A stretch of DNA of 7,247 nt from Bacillota bacterium (GTDB lineage: Bacteria > Bacillota > Negativicutes > Veillonellales > Negativicoccaceae), in the NCBI GenBank assembly GCA_023418435.1, contig JAEZZT010000059.1:1-7247 (forward strand), read 5' to 3'. The notes below the pieces were generated by a model that searched no databases, had not been told where the DNA came from, and saw only the letters and a program-made list of their open reading frames with translations. Below, one piece after another: positions 1 through 6,534 of this stretch. Every line of letters starts with the position of its first letter. Position 1 is the stretch's first letter. The position numbers and the translations under genes were made by a program.

Positions 1-394
1 TACGACGCAATACATCGCCTCCTCGCATCGGTTGCAACATCATGAACTGCAACTTGGTCACGACCTCGGGGTGAGTGGTAATAATATCGGAAATCAATCG
101 GCCTCCCATACCGGCAATGATGACGCCATCGACTTCACCCGGAGCAAGAGGTGCCAAGCCGTTTCCCAAGCGACACTCAATCAGATCTTTCAGCCCCGCA
201 CGACCGATATGATCCTGCGCAAACTGCAAGGGACCTGCCACGACATCGATTGCGATCGCTTTGTCTACCTGTTTTCTGCGAATCAGCTCGATCGGCAAGT
301 ACGCATGATCGGTGCCGATATCGGCTATATAGCGACAAGAGGGAATCGCTGTTGCTATTGTTTCTAGCCGTGAAATAGTAATACTCCTCTCCAT
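1..394 (-). CDS. trmK: tRNA (adenine(22)-N1)-methyltransferase TrmK, 5' part only
   Basis: This is the N-terminal part (about 131 residues) of TrmK, the SAM-dependent methyltransferase that makes m1A22 in the D arm of some tRNAs; the gene runs off the left edge. Read from the ATG at 394, the protein shows the SAM-binding motif ADIGTDHAYLPI at about residues 24-35, the AGMGG motif after a hydrophobic strand at about residue 100, and LQPM near the cut end, all in the family order. Those motifs and the place behind dnaG-rpoD, as in Bacillus, make the assignment secure. The start is doubtful. No Shine-Dalgarno precedes the ATG, whereas a good one (GGAGAGGAG, about 392-384) lies just inside the ORF and points to an ATT at 376. 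The ATG places the SAM motif where I recall it in B. subtilis YqfN, so it is kept here. A terminator ends only 8 bases upstream, so the source of transcription is unclear. Confidence 0.93.
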   Translation of the reverse strand, partial: MERSITISRLETIATAIPSCRYIADIGTDHAYLPIELIRRKQVDKAIAIDVVAGPLQFAQDHIGRAGLKDLIECRLGNGLAPLAPGEVDGVIIAGMGGRLISDIITTHPEVVTKLQFMMLQPMRGGDVLRR

Positions 395-402
395 CTATAC
401 AC

Positions 403-428
403 AAAAACGGAACGGTTTCCCGTTCCGT
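403..428 (-). terminator. Rho-independent terminator of the tRNA gene
   Basis: On the minus strand a perfect 9-bp stem (ACGGAACGG / CCGTTCCGT, plus-strand 420-428 and 407-415) closes a GAAA tetraloop and runs into five T residues (407-403). It begins 10 bases after the encoded CCA of the tRNA, so it should end the tRNA transcript and any read-through from rpoD. It lies 8 bases before the ATG of trmK. Confidence 0.92.
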
Positions 429-438
429 CATCGTCACT

Positions 439-513
439 TGGTGGGCCCACCTGGGATCGAACCAGGGACCGACCGGTTATGAGCCGGTTGCTCTACCCCT
501 GAGCTATAGGCCC
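439..513 (-). tRNA. tRNA with CAT anticodon, probably tRNA-Ile2 (lysidine), otherwise elongator tRNA-Met
   Basis: The 75-base cloverleaf folds completely. The acceptor is GGGCCTA/TGGGCCC with one T-G wobble, the D stem GCTC/GAGC with a short 7-base loop, the anticodon stem ACCGG/CCGGT with loop CTCATAA, the variable region 5 bases, and the T stem CCTGG/CCAGG with loop TTCGATC. The discriminator is A and the CCA is encoded. The anticodon CAT lies at 479-481. It is not initiator tRNA: base pair 1-72 is G-C and the anticodon stem lacks the three stacked G-C pairs. C4-G69, C5-G68, U12-A23 and C29-G41 agree with identity elements I recall for E. coli tRNA-Ile2, whose C34 is changed to lysidine by TilS, so Ile2 is favoured over Met. 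Position 22 is G, so this tRNA is not itself a target for the neighbouring TrmK. It has its own promoter and terminator. Confidence 0.96.
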
Positions 514-515
514 GC

Positions 516-530
516 GTACCACAGGGGTAC
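516..530 (-). other. Small hairpin in the 5' leader of the pre-tRNA
   Basis: On the minus strand GTACC (530-526), a 5-base loop (525-521) and GGTAC (520-516) form a perfect 5-bp stem that ends 2 bases before the first base of the tRNA. The predicted transcription start is at about 530, so the stem would sit at the extreme 5' end of the primary transcript and make up almost the whole leader that RNase P removes. The pairing is seen in the sequence; any function is inference. Confidence 0.5.
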
Positions 531-536
531 TCAACT

Positions 537-565
537 ATTATACTCAACCGGTCGGCGCTCGTCAA
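537..565 (-). promoter_or_regulatory. Sigma-70-type promoter of the tRNA gene
   Basis: On the minus strand the -35 box TTGACG (565-560, five of six consensus bases) and a perfect -10 box TATAAT (542-537) are separated by exactly 17 bases. The expected start of transcription is at about 530, some 17 bases before the mature tRNA 5' end. The -35 box begins 2 bases after the rpoD stop codon. This is by far the best promoter in the window and the type that the neighbouring rpoD product itself would recognise. Confidence 0.9.
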
Positions 566-567
566 GA

Positions 568-2514
568 TTAGAGATAGTCCGTAATCTTTTCCCGTTTGCC
601 TTTACTGCGCAATTTTTCCAATGCCTTGCGCTCGATTTGACGAATTCTTTCACGGGTCACATCGAAATGTTGCCCCACTTCTTCCAAGGTTCTTTGTTTA
701 CCGTCTTTCAAGCCGAAACGCAAATAAATTACTTCGCGTTCCCGGGAGGTCAACCCTTGCAGAATGTCATCCACTTGCTCTTTCAGCAAAATGGCGGAAG
801 CCGCTTCTTCCGGAGCCACTGCATTTCTGTCCTCGATAAATTCCACCAAGTGAGAGTCTTCTTCTTCACCGATCGGCGTTTCCAAAGAAACCGGCTCTTG
901 GGAAATCTTTTGAATCTCCCTCACCCGATCCACCGTAATTTCCATGGCTTCGGCAATTTCTTCCGGTTTGGGATCGCGCCCCAATTCCTGAAGCAAGTTG
1001 CGCGATGTGCGCGAGAGTTTGTTGATCGTTTCGACCATGTGCACCGGAATACGAATGGTCCGTGCTTGGTCGGCGATCGCCCGCGTAATGGCCTGGCGAA
1101 TCCACCAGGTCGCATAGGTACTGAATTTATAGCCCTTGGTGTAATCGAATTTTTCGACCGCTTTGATCAAGCCTAAGTTACCTTCCTGCATCAAGTCCAA
1201 GAACTGCATGCCCCGACCGACATATCGTTTGGCGATACTGACCACCAAGCGCAAATTCGCATCCGTCAAGTCCTGTTTGGCAAAATGAGCCTTCGTCAGG
1301 ATTTTCTCTTCTTCTTTCCGTTGCTTTTCATCCACAAAGAGCTTGTGCAATACATCTTTGGCGTCCGCCAATGTGTAGCATAACTCCGAATTCATTTCTT
1401 CAACTGGCATTTCTGCCGTTTCTTTGGCCAATTCGGCCGCCGCTCGCAAATCCATTCCGCCTTGTACTTTTAAATCAAGTGCGGCAAGGCCTTTACTAGC
1501 CAATGCAAAGGCGGTTTCTGCATGTTCCGCCAGCGCGTTCGGCAAAGCCGTAGCCGTATAGGGCACTTCTCGCTCCTCATCCGCCAACGTAGCCATCTGA
1601 GCCACCCAATCAATGACCGCTTGAACGGTTTGGCGCTGATTCTCGATTTCCTTGCCCGCTTCAATCAGCTTGGCAAGCTCCACTTCCTTTTCGGCATCCA
1701 ACAATTCGACACGGCCGATTTCTTTCAAGTACATCCGCACCGGATCATCCAGATGCATACTGTCTCCGCTGTCATGGCCCGAATCCAAAGCTTCGGCGGC
1801 TTTGACATCCTCATCTCCCAAATGTCCTTCATCGTCGCCGTCGTCATGATCATCTTCCTTGTCGCCATTGACAATGTCGATTTTTTCATCATGAATACGC
1901 GCGTACAACTCTTCCACTTTATCCGGATTGATATCGAAACGCTCAAAGGCTACCATGATCTCCTCATAAGTCAAGTATCCTTCCCGTTTCCCTTTGGCGA
2001 TAATCTCCGCCAAGACGGATTCCAAGCTCACCGATTCGGAGTCTGCTTTCTTTTCCTTTTTCCCCTTGGAAGCAGTTTTCTTCGCTGCGGACGTTTTGAC
2101 TTTACTCTTCGAAGCCTTTTCCTTGACCGGCTTCTCTTTGGTATCTTGACCCTTAGTATCCTTATCTTTGGCGGGCTTCTCTTTGGTAGCCGTAACTTTA
2201 GTATCCTTATCTTTGGCGCCCTTGCCTTTGGCGGACTTAGCGGTTGCCGTAGCGGTTTTCTCGGTCAAAACCTGCTCTTGCTCCAACAGCTCTGCCAAGC
2301 GTTTCTGACTGCGCTGCGACAATTTATGCGGAGCCGCCAACTCCTCGACACGTGCAGGTGTAATTTCTTCCGCCCCTTGCAGAGCTCGTACCGCTGCCAA
2401 AATTTCCTGGATACGATCTTCCACCGTCTTGCGCTTTCTGGTTGCACCTTTCGTTGGAGTTGTCTCTACTGCTTTTTTATTCTTCATTGGCTTCGCATCT
2501 CCCGTTTTCTTCAT
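568..2514 (-). CDS. rpoD: Primary RNA polymerase sigma factor RpoD (SigA), enlarged N-terminal half
   Basis: This 648-residue protein is the housekeeping sigma-70 factor, which binds core RNA polymerase and recognises -10 and -35 boxes. From the N-terminus: a helical module (about 30-88); a Lys/Thr/Ala-rich stretch with 15-residue repeats (about 86-158); region 1.1 (about 160-217, including GYLTYEEI); an Asp/Glu-rich linker (about 218-252); region 1.2 (from [16 protein letters not shown], 257); an insertion (about 288-404); region 2 (about 416-490, [11 protein letters not shown] and [17 protein letters not shown]); region 3 (about 495-570); region 4 with its helix-turn-helix ([14 protein letters not shown], about 619-632). 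Regions 1.2 to 4 closely match Bacillus SigA, but that protein has only about 371 residues; the excess is all upstream of region 2. An in-frame TAG 7 bases above the ATG excludes a longer start. The AAGGAG at 2534-2529 is 14 bases away, which is long, so the ATG at residue 10 is an alternative. It follows dnaG by 40 bases, probably in one operon, with no terminator before the tRNA. Confidence 0.97.
   Translation of the reverse strand: MKKTGDAKPMKNKKAVETTPTKGATRKRKTVEDRIQEILAAVRALQGAEEITPARVEELAAPHKLSQRSQKRLAELLEQEQVLTEKTATATAKSAKGKGAKDKDTKVTATKEKPAKDKDTKGQDTKEKPVKEKASKSKVKTSAAKKTASKGKKEKKADSESVSLESVLAEIIAKGKREGYLTYEEIMVAFERFDINPDKVEELYARIHDEKIDIVNGDKEDDHDDGDDEGHLGDEDVKAAEALDSGHDSGDSMHLDDPVRMYLKEIGRVELLDAEKEVELAKLIEAGKEIENQRQTVQAVIDWVAQMATLADEEREVPYTATALPNALAEHAETAFALASKGLAALDLKVQGGMDLRAAAELAKETAEMPVEEMNSELCYTLADAKDVLHKLFVDEKQRKEEEKILTKAHFAKQDLTDANLRLVVSIAKRYVGRGMQFLDLMQEGNLGLIKAVEKFDYTKGYKFSTYATWWIRQAITRAIADQARTIRIPVHMVETINKLSRTSRNLLQELGRDPKPEEIAEAMEITVDRVREIQKISQEPVSLETPIGEEEDSHLVEFIEDRNAVAPEEAASAILLKEQVDDILQGLTSREREVIYLRFGLKDGKQRTLEEVGQHFDVTRERIRQIERKALEKLRSKGKREKITDYL
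2125..2214 (-). repeat. Two 45-bp tandem repeats inside rpoD
   Basis: Residues 101-115 ([15 protein letters not shown]) and 116-130 ([15 protein letters not shown]) of RpoD are two adjacent 15-residue repeats that differ at four positions. The DNA is also repeated, for example the plus-strand string tagtatccttatctttgg occurs near both 2155 and 2200. Flanking residues 86-100 and 131-145 have a similar Lys-rich composition and may be decayed copies. The segment is low-complexity, strongly basic and likely disordered. Confidence 0.85.
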
Positions 2515-2540
2515 ACTGCGCTATGTCTCTCCTTCTCTAC

Positions 2541-2556
2541 AAGGCGCTACCGCCTC
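2541..2556 (-). other. Small hairpin at the dnaG-rpoD junction
   Basis: On the minus strand GAGGCG (2556-2551), loop GTAG and CGCCTT (2546-2541) pair over 6 bp, one of them G-T. The stem overlaps the dnaG stop codon and ends 6 bases before the AAGGAG ribosome binding site of rpoD. There is no T tract, so it is not a terminator. It might influence processing or translation at the junction; that is inference. Confidence 0.4.
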
Positions 2557-4336
2557 ACCATTTTCTCAATTCTTCATTGACCTTCATGCCTGCCAGCATT
2601 TCGCGGCGGTATCCATCCGCATCTCCTTGGCGATCACACTCTTCCGCACGCCGGCAATGTTCATCGTAAGCTCTTTGTAGCGCGGCTACTTTCAATGGTC
2701 GAATATAGTTTTCACGCAATTCGCCCTCCGGTCGCTCCGAGCCGATCAGAATCTCTGCCAACTTGGCTTTTTCCTCTTCCGATTCGAAATCACTTTCGCC
2801 TAATTTCAAAGGCTCCTGTTCTTGCCAATGCGCTTGCAAAACACTATACCACTTCCGATACAGCGATGTTTCAAAATCGTCCACCGCCAACGCTTCGAAC
2901 AGTGCATTGGCTCCCGGCCCATCATCCAGGATATATCCCAACACCTGCTCTTCTGCCTTGCGCTGTTTGAGATTCTCGTTTTCACTGCGAGAATCTCCCT
3001 CCTTGGTTCGAGCAGGTGCGACATAGATATCGCGTTTGTTTTTCTGGAAGTAACGAGTGGCTTCACTGCGAATAATTCCCTCATCCATCCGCAAACGCTT
3101 GGCAATTTTGCCGAGATATCCATCTACTGCGACCGCATTATCCAAATCCGCCAAGAGCGGAAATATTTCTTTCAAGACTGCATTTTTGCCGTCTGCATTC
3201 GTAATATCCTGCGCACTTATTTCTTCTTCCAAGCGATAGTCGACCACATCTTGTGCACTGCGCATGACTTGCAGCCAGGCTTCCACACCATGATCCTTAA
3301 TATACTCATCCGGATCCTTACCGTCCGGCAAAGTCGCAATCCGCAATCGCAAACCGTTCTTGGCGGCAATCTCGATAACCCTTTTCGTCGCTTCTCGTCC
3401 GGCGCGATCCATGTCATAGGCCACTATGACCTCTTTGGCAAGGCGTTTGAGCAGCCGTGCCTGATCCTCCGTGAACGCCGTTCCCAACGAGGCAACAACA
3501 TTTTTTACACCTTGGTTGTAGACGCCCACTACATCCATATATCCTTCGACCAGGACGGCTTGACCGCTTTGCCGAATCGCCGGCATAGCCCGTTCCAATC
3601 CGTATAGTAAACGGCCTTTATTGAAAATCGGAGTTTCCGCCGAATTCAAGTACTTGGGTTCTCCCTGCTCCAAAATCCGCCCGCCGAAAGCGACCGTTCG
3701 CCCCTTGGCATCACGAATGGGAAACATGCAACGACCGCGAAAGCGATCATACACTTTGCCGTTCTTGCGCATACAGAGTCCGGCATCTACCAATACTTGG
3801 GCATCATAACCACGAGCGCTAAAATCACGGAACATACGATCCCACTCCGGTGGCGCATAGCCCAATTTGAAATCGACGATCGTCTGTGCCGTCAGGCCTC
3901 TTTTTTTCCAATAATCAATACCTACGGCACCCATGCGAGTCTTCGTCAGACAATTATGAAAATAATCGGCTGCCAACTCACAAACTTCATATAGTCGACG
4001 CCGATAGGCCTCCCTTTTTCTTTCTTCCGGAGACATATCCTCTTCCGGCAGAGCCAAGTGAATCCGATTGGCCAGTTTTTCTACCGCTTCCAAAAAACTG
4101 CAATTTTCGTATTGTTGCACAAATTTAAATACATCGCCACCCGCATGACAACCAAAACAATAAAAGAATCCCTTCTCCGGTGAAACGGAAAAAGAAGGAG
4201 TCTTTTCGTTGTGGAAAGGGCAACATGCCCAATATTTATTTCCTTGTTTTTTTTGCAAGTGGACATATTCTCCGACGACATCGGCAATCGGATTGCCTGC
4301 CCGTACTTGCTCGATAAATTCTTCCGTAAATCTCAT
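2555..4336 (-). CDS. dnaG: DNA primase DnaG
   Basis: DnaG synthesises RNA primers at the replication fork and works with the DnaB-type helicase. The 593-residue protein has the full family layout and a usual length. An N-terminal CHC2 zinc-binding domain has ligands C39, H42 (CPFH), C60 and C63 (CFGC). The RNA-polymerase basic subdomain follows, with RFRGRCMFPI at about 198-207. The TOPRIM domain carries the metal-binding acidic residues E264 (VLVEGYMDVV) and D308/D310 (YDMDRAG). A charged linker spans about 430-458, and a helical C-terminal domain presumed to contact the helicase runs to the end. The ATG is well supported: GGAGG at 4346-4342 lies 5 bases upstream. A terminator separates it from rny on its 5' side, so it probably heads a dnaG-rpoD transcript, a reduced version of the classic macromolecular synthesis operon. 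No key residue is missing. Confidence 0.98.
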   Translation of the reverse strand: MRFTEEFIEQVRAGNPIADVVGEYVHLQKKQGNKYWACCPFHNEKTPSFSVSPEKGFFYCFGCHAGGDVFKFVQQYENCSFLEAVEKLANRIHLALPEEDMSPEERKREAYRRRLYEVCELAADYFHNCLTKTRMGAVGIDYWKKRGLTAQTIVDFKLGYAPPEWDRMFRDFSARGYDAQVLVDAGLCMRKNGKVYDRFRGRCMFPIRDAKGRTVAFGGRILEQGEPKYLNSAETPIFNKGRLLYGLERAMPAIRQSGQAVLVEGYMDVVGVYNQGVKNVVASLGTAFTEDQARLLKRLAKEVIVAYDMDRAGREATKRVIEIAAKNGLRLRIATLPDGKDPDEYIKDHGVEAWLQVMRSAQDVVDYRLEEEISAQDITNADGKNAVLKEIFPLLADLDNAVAVDGYLGKIAKRLRMDEGIIRSEATRYFQKNKRDIYVAPARTKEGDSRSENENLKQRKAEEQVLGYILDDGPGANALFEALAVDDFETSLYRKWYSVLQAHWQEQEPLKLGESDFESEEEKAKLAEILIGSERPEGELRENYIRPLKVAALQRAYDEHCRRAEECDRQGDADGYRREMLAGMKVNEELRKW

Positions 4337-4341
4337 ATTTT

Positions 4342-4346
4342 CCTCC
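4342..4346 (-). promoter_or_regulatory. Ribosome binding site of dnaG
   Basis: GGAGG on the minus strand lies 5 bases before the dnaG ATG and fixes that start. It is the clearest conventional Shine-Dalgarno/ATG pair in the window. Confidence 0.85.
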
Positions 4347-4362
4347 GGGTGCTACGTATATA

Positions 4363-4368
4363 ATTCTA
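4363..4368 (-). promoter_or_regulatory. Possible -10 box of a dnaG-rpoD promoter
   Basis: TAGAAT on the minus strand (five of six consensus bases) lies in the A/T-rich 71-base gap between the rny terminator and dnaG, where a promoter is expected. I find no convincing -35 box 16-18 bases upstream, so this is a weak call. The hexamer ACGTAG occurs twice here (4371-4366 and 4357-4352) with its starts 14 bases apart, and the first copy overlaps the candidate -10 box. Confidence 0.3.
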
Positions 4369-4407
4369 CGTCGAAAGAAATTTTCCTTTTTTCTGAAGAA
4401 AATGAAG

Positions 4408-4435
4408 AAAACCGCTGTCTTTCGACAACGGTTTT
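4408..4435 (-). terminator. Rho-independent terminator of the recA-recX-rny unit
   Basis: On the minus strand a 12-bp stem (AAAACCGTTGTC / GACAGCGGTTTT, one G-T pair) closes a GAAA tetraloop and runs into TTTTCTT. It begins 3 bases after the rny stop codon. The arm ends are A-rich on one side and T-rich on the other, so it could also work in the opposite direction, although no gene on that strand needs it. Its loop is identical to that of the tRNA terminator at 403-428. Confidence 0.9.
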
Positions 4436-4438
4436 GGC

Positions 4439-5980
4439 TTATTTTGCATAGTCAGTTGCACGAGTTTCCCGAATCACCACGACCTTTACCTGGCCGGGAT
4501 AGCTCAACTCGCTTTCCACTCTTCTGGCAATGTCATGAGATAAGATAGTCGCATCATCCTCGGCAATTTTTTCCGGAGTGACGATGACTCGAATCTCCCT
4601 GCCTGCTTGAATCGCATAACAGTTTTCGACACCATCAAAAGATTTTGCAATCTCTTCCAACTTAGTCAATCGTTTCAGATAATTTTCTAACGTCTCTCGG
4701 CGTGCGCCTGGCCGGGCTGCCGATATTGCGTCTGCTGCTGCTACCAATACCGACTCTACAAAAGTAGCTTCCGTATCACCATGATGGGATGCAATTGCAT
4801 TCACCACTACCGGCGGTTCCTGATACTTCTTAGCAATTTCTACACCCAATTCCACATGGGTCTTGCCTTCCGTTTCCTGATCAATTGCTTTGCCGATATC
4901 ATGCAAGAGACCGGCGCGTTTCGCCATCTCCACATCGGCACCCAATTCTGCCGCCAAAGTTCCCGCCAAGCGAGATACTTCGACCGAATGGTGCAAGACA
5001 TTTTGACCATAACTCGTACGATACTTCATGCGTCCCAAAATCTTGATCAATTCGGGATGCAAGCCATGTACATCGGCATCAAAAGCCGCCTGTTCACCGG
5101 CTTCACGTACGCGTTTATCGATCTCACGACGTGCTTTTTCGACAGTTTCTTCGATCCGGGTAGGATGAATACGACCATCTTTGATCAAGTTTTCCAAGGC
5201 CACGCGTGCCACTTCTCTGCGCACGCTGCTGAAGCCCGATAAAGTAACCGCTTCCGGAGTATCATCAATGATCAAATCCACACCGGTTGCCGTTTCTAAA
5301 GCACGGATATTTCGACCTTCTCGACCGATAATCCGGCCCTTCATTTCATCATTGGGTAAAGTCACAACGGAGATCGTTGTTTCGGCAACAGTCTCTGCTG
5401 CGTTGCGTTGGATTGCTAGCGACAGTATCTCTCTCGCTTCAGCATCCGCCTGCTCTTTGAATCGAGTTTCCAATTCCCGAATCAAAGCGGCTTTTTCATG
5501 CGTAATTTCTTGCTCTACGTTGTGCAAAAGCGTTTGCTTTGCTTCTTCAGTGGTCAAACCGGAAATTTCTTCCAACTTGGCCATTTGTTCCGCATATAAT
5601 GCTTCGGCCGCGTCTTGCTTTTCCCGAAGTTTATTCTCTTTGCGTTGCAAAGATTCTTCTTTTCTTTCCAAAGAGTTGGATTTCTTATCCAAGTTTTCTT
5701 CTTTTTGCATCAAACGACGTTCCATACGCTGCCAATCATTACGGCGCTGTTTTTCTTCCTGCTCAAACTCCGTACGCAACTTATGCATTTCGTCTTTTGT
5801 CTGCAAAACACTTTCTTTTCGGGTGTTTTCTGCGTCTTTTTTCGCTTCTTCAATGATTCGTCCGGCTTCTCTTTCCGCACTGCCTATTTTCGATTCCGCC
5901 ATGGAGCGGCGCAGGAAATAGCCGGCGATCAATCCGATAACCGCCAAGAGAAGTCCGATAATCACTGTTTCCAATCCCAA
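4439..5980 (-). CDS. rny: Ribonuclease Y (membrane-anchored endoribonuclease)
   Basis: RNase Y starts mRNA decay in many Firmicutes and sits at the membrane in a degradosome-like network. Numbered from the TTG at 5980 the protein has 513 residues, close to the family norm of about 520. It has one N-terminal membrane segment (about 3-23, ending GYFLRR), a long charged coiled coil (about 30-170), a KH RNA-binding domain with GREG at 219-222, and a metal-dependent HD domain with H331, the H360-D361 pair ([10 protein letters not shown]) and HHGD at 399-402. The end ETRATDYAK is family-typical. The TTG is chosen because AGGAGGTGA (5996-5988), fully complementary to the 16S rRNA 3' end, lies 7 bases before it, and because it gives the same membrane-segment offset as B. 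subtilis Rny. An ATG at 6010 gives 523 residues but has only a weak site. The gap to recX is 74 bases without a terminator, so co-transcription is likely. Confidence 0.96.
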   Translation of the reverse strand: MGLETVIIGLLLAVIGLIAGYFLRRSMAESKIGSAEREAGRIIEEAKKDAENTRKESVLQTKDEMHKLRTEFEQEEKQRRNDWQRMERRLMQKEENLDKKSNSLERKEESLQRKENKLREKQDAAEALYAEQMAKLEEISGLTTEEAKQTLLHNVEQEITHEKAALIRELETRFKEQADAEAREILSLAIQRNAAETVAETTISVVTLPNDEMKGRIIGREGRNIRALETATGVDLIIDDTPEAVTLSGFSSVRREVARVALENLIKDGRIHPTRIEETVEKARREIDKRVREAGEQAAFDADVHGLHPELIKILGRMKYRTSYGQNVLHHSVEVSRLAGTLAAELGADVEMAKRAGLLHDIGKAIDQETEGKTHVELGVEIAKKYQEPPVVVNAIASHHGDTEATFVESVLVAAADAISAARPGARRETLENYLKRLTKLEEIAKSFDGVENCYAIQAGREIRVIVTPEKIAEDDATILSHDIARRVESELSYPGQVKVVVIRETRATDYAK

Positions 5981-5987
5981 GATGATC

Positions 5988-5996
5988 TCACCTCCT
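5988..5996 (-). promoter_or_regulatory. Strong Shine-Dalgarno of rny, deciding a TTG start
   Basis: AGGAGGTGA on the minus strand is a 9-base perfect complement of the usual 16S rRNA 3' tail. It lies inside the longer ATG-initiated reading frame and 7 bases before TTG 5980, so it is best explained as the ribosome binding site for that TTG. Confidence 0.8.
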
Positions 5997-6054
5997 CTTG
6001 CGCGTTCCATCTTCCGATTTCCGCGTTTCTTATTTCATTTTTTTCTTACATTAT

Positions 6055-6534
6055 CTACGATTGCCTTCCTCCATTGTAAGATTTTTTAGGGACACTGTCA
6101 AGGGATACGGCATCGTCCAAAGCCTCCATTACGCCCCATACGACACCGCTTCCATAGCCACGATTGGCCAAAAAAGATGCCAGTTTTCGCTTGCTCAAAA
6201 TAGTACCCGGACGCAATAATTTTTGCCGCACTAAAGCTTCTGCACGAGCCAACTCTTCTGCTGTCGACATTCGTTGCGGCATCGTCAAACCTTTTTGTTC
6301 CATTTTATAAGCTATGTATGAATTCCCATATATGCCATCTTCTACATAGCGTTCGAACACCCGCCGGGACAATTCCGCATCGTCCAACCAACCTCTGGCC
6401 GTAAAATCTTCCAGCACGTCGGTAATCTCCTCTGCGGAATAGCCCTTGCGAACCAATTTATTTTTCAGTTCTGCGGTGCTGTGATTACGAATAGCTAAAA
6501 AACGTAAAGCTTGCTCATAGGCTTCACTCTTCAT
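6055..6534 (-). CDS. recX: Regulatory protein RecX
   Basis: RecX binds RecA filaments and modulates, usually restrains, their strand-exchange and co-protease activity. The 159-residue protein is of normal family length and almost wholly helical, as expected of three tandem three-helix repeats. The most typical segment is at about residues 5-80, beginning [18 protein letters not shown], followed by the conserved KLVRKGY and [20 protein letters not shown]. The order directly behind recA is the classic one. Its ATG lies inside the last codons of recA, so the two genes overlap by 11 bases in different frames. Only a weak site (GGAA) precedes the ATG, so translation is probably coupled to recA, which would keep RecX well below RecA. 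The C-terminal tail (from about 145) is poorly conserved in appearance. Confidence 0.95.
   Translation of the reverse strand: MKSEAYEQALRFLAIRNHSTAELKNKLVRKGYSAEEITDVLEDFTARGWLDDAELSRRVFERYVEDGIYGNSYIAYKMEQKGLTMPQRMSTAEELARAEALVRQKLLRPGTILSKRKLASFLANRGYGSGVVWGVMEALDDAVSLDSVPKKSYNGGRQS

Noticed and set aside
177..437. Minus-strand 86-codon frame overlapping the trmK start and the terminator
   Set aside because: It is out of frame with trmK, whose SAM-binding motifs are plain, and it would have to be translated through the terminator hairpin.
1522..2580. Long plus-strand open frame of 352 codons opposite rpoD
   Set aside because: It lies antisense to the highly conserved rpoD coding sequence, its predicted protein is an odd Phe/Leu/Arg-rich string without motifs, and no other sign of a gene is present. 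It is a shadow of codon use in rpoD.
2822..3607. Plus-strand open frame of 261 codons opposite dnaG
   Set aside because: It is wholly antisense to the zinc-binding-to-C-terminal part of a clearly real dnaG, and its translation resembles no family I know.
5181..5921. Plus-strand open frame of 246 codons opposite rny
   Set aside because: The Ser/Arg/Phe-rich translation mirrors the coiled-coil codons of RNase Y on the other strand; no independent support.
6000..6060. Possible promoter for rny (GATAAT near the recX stop codon)
   Set aside because: The upstream hexamer at 18 bases (TTACAA) matches only three consensus positions, so I do not list it; co-transcription with recX explains expression equally well.
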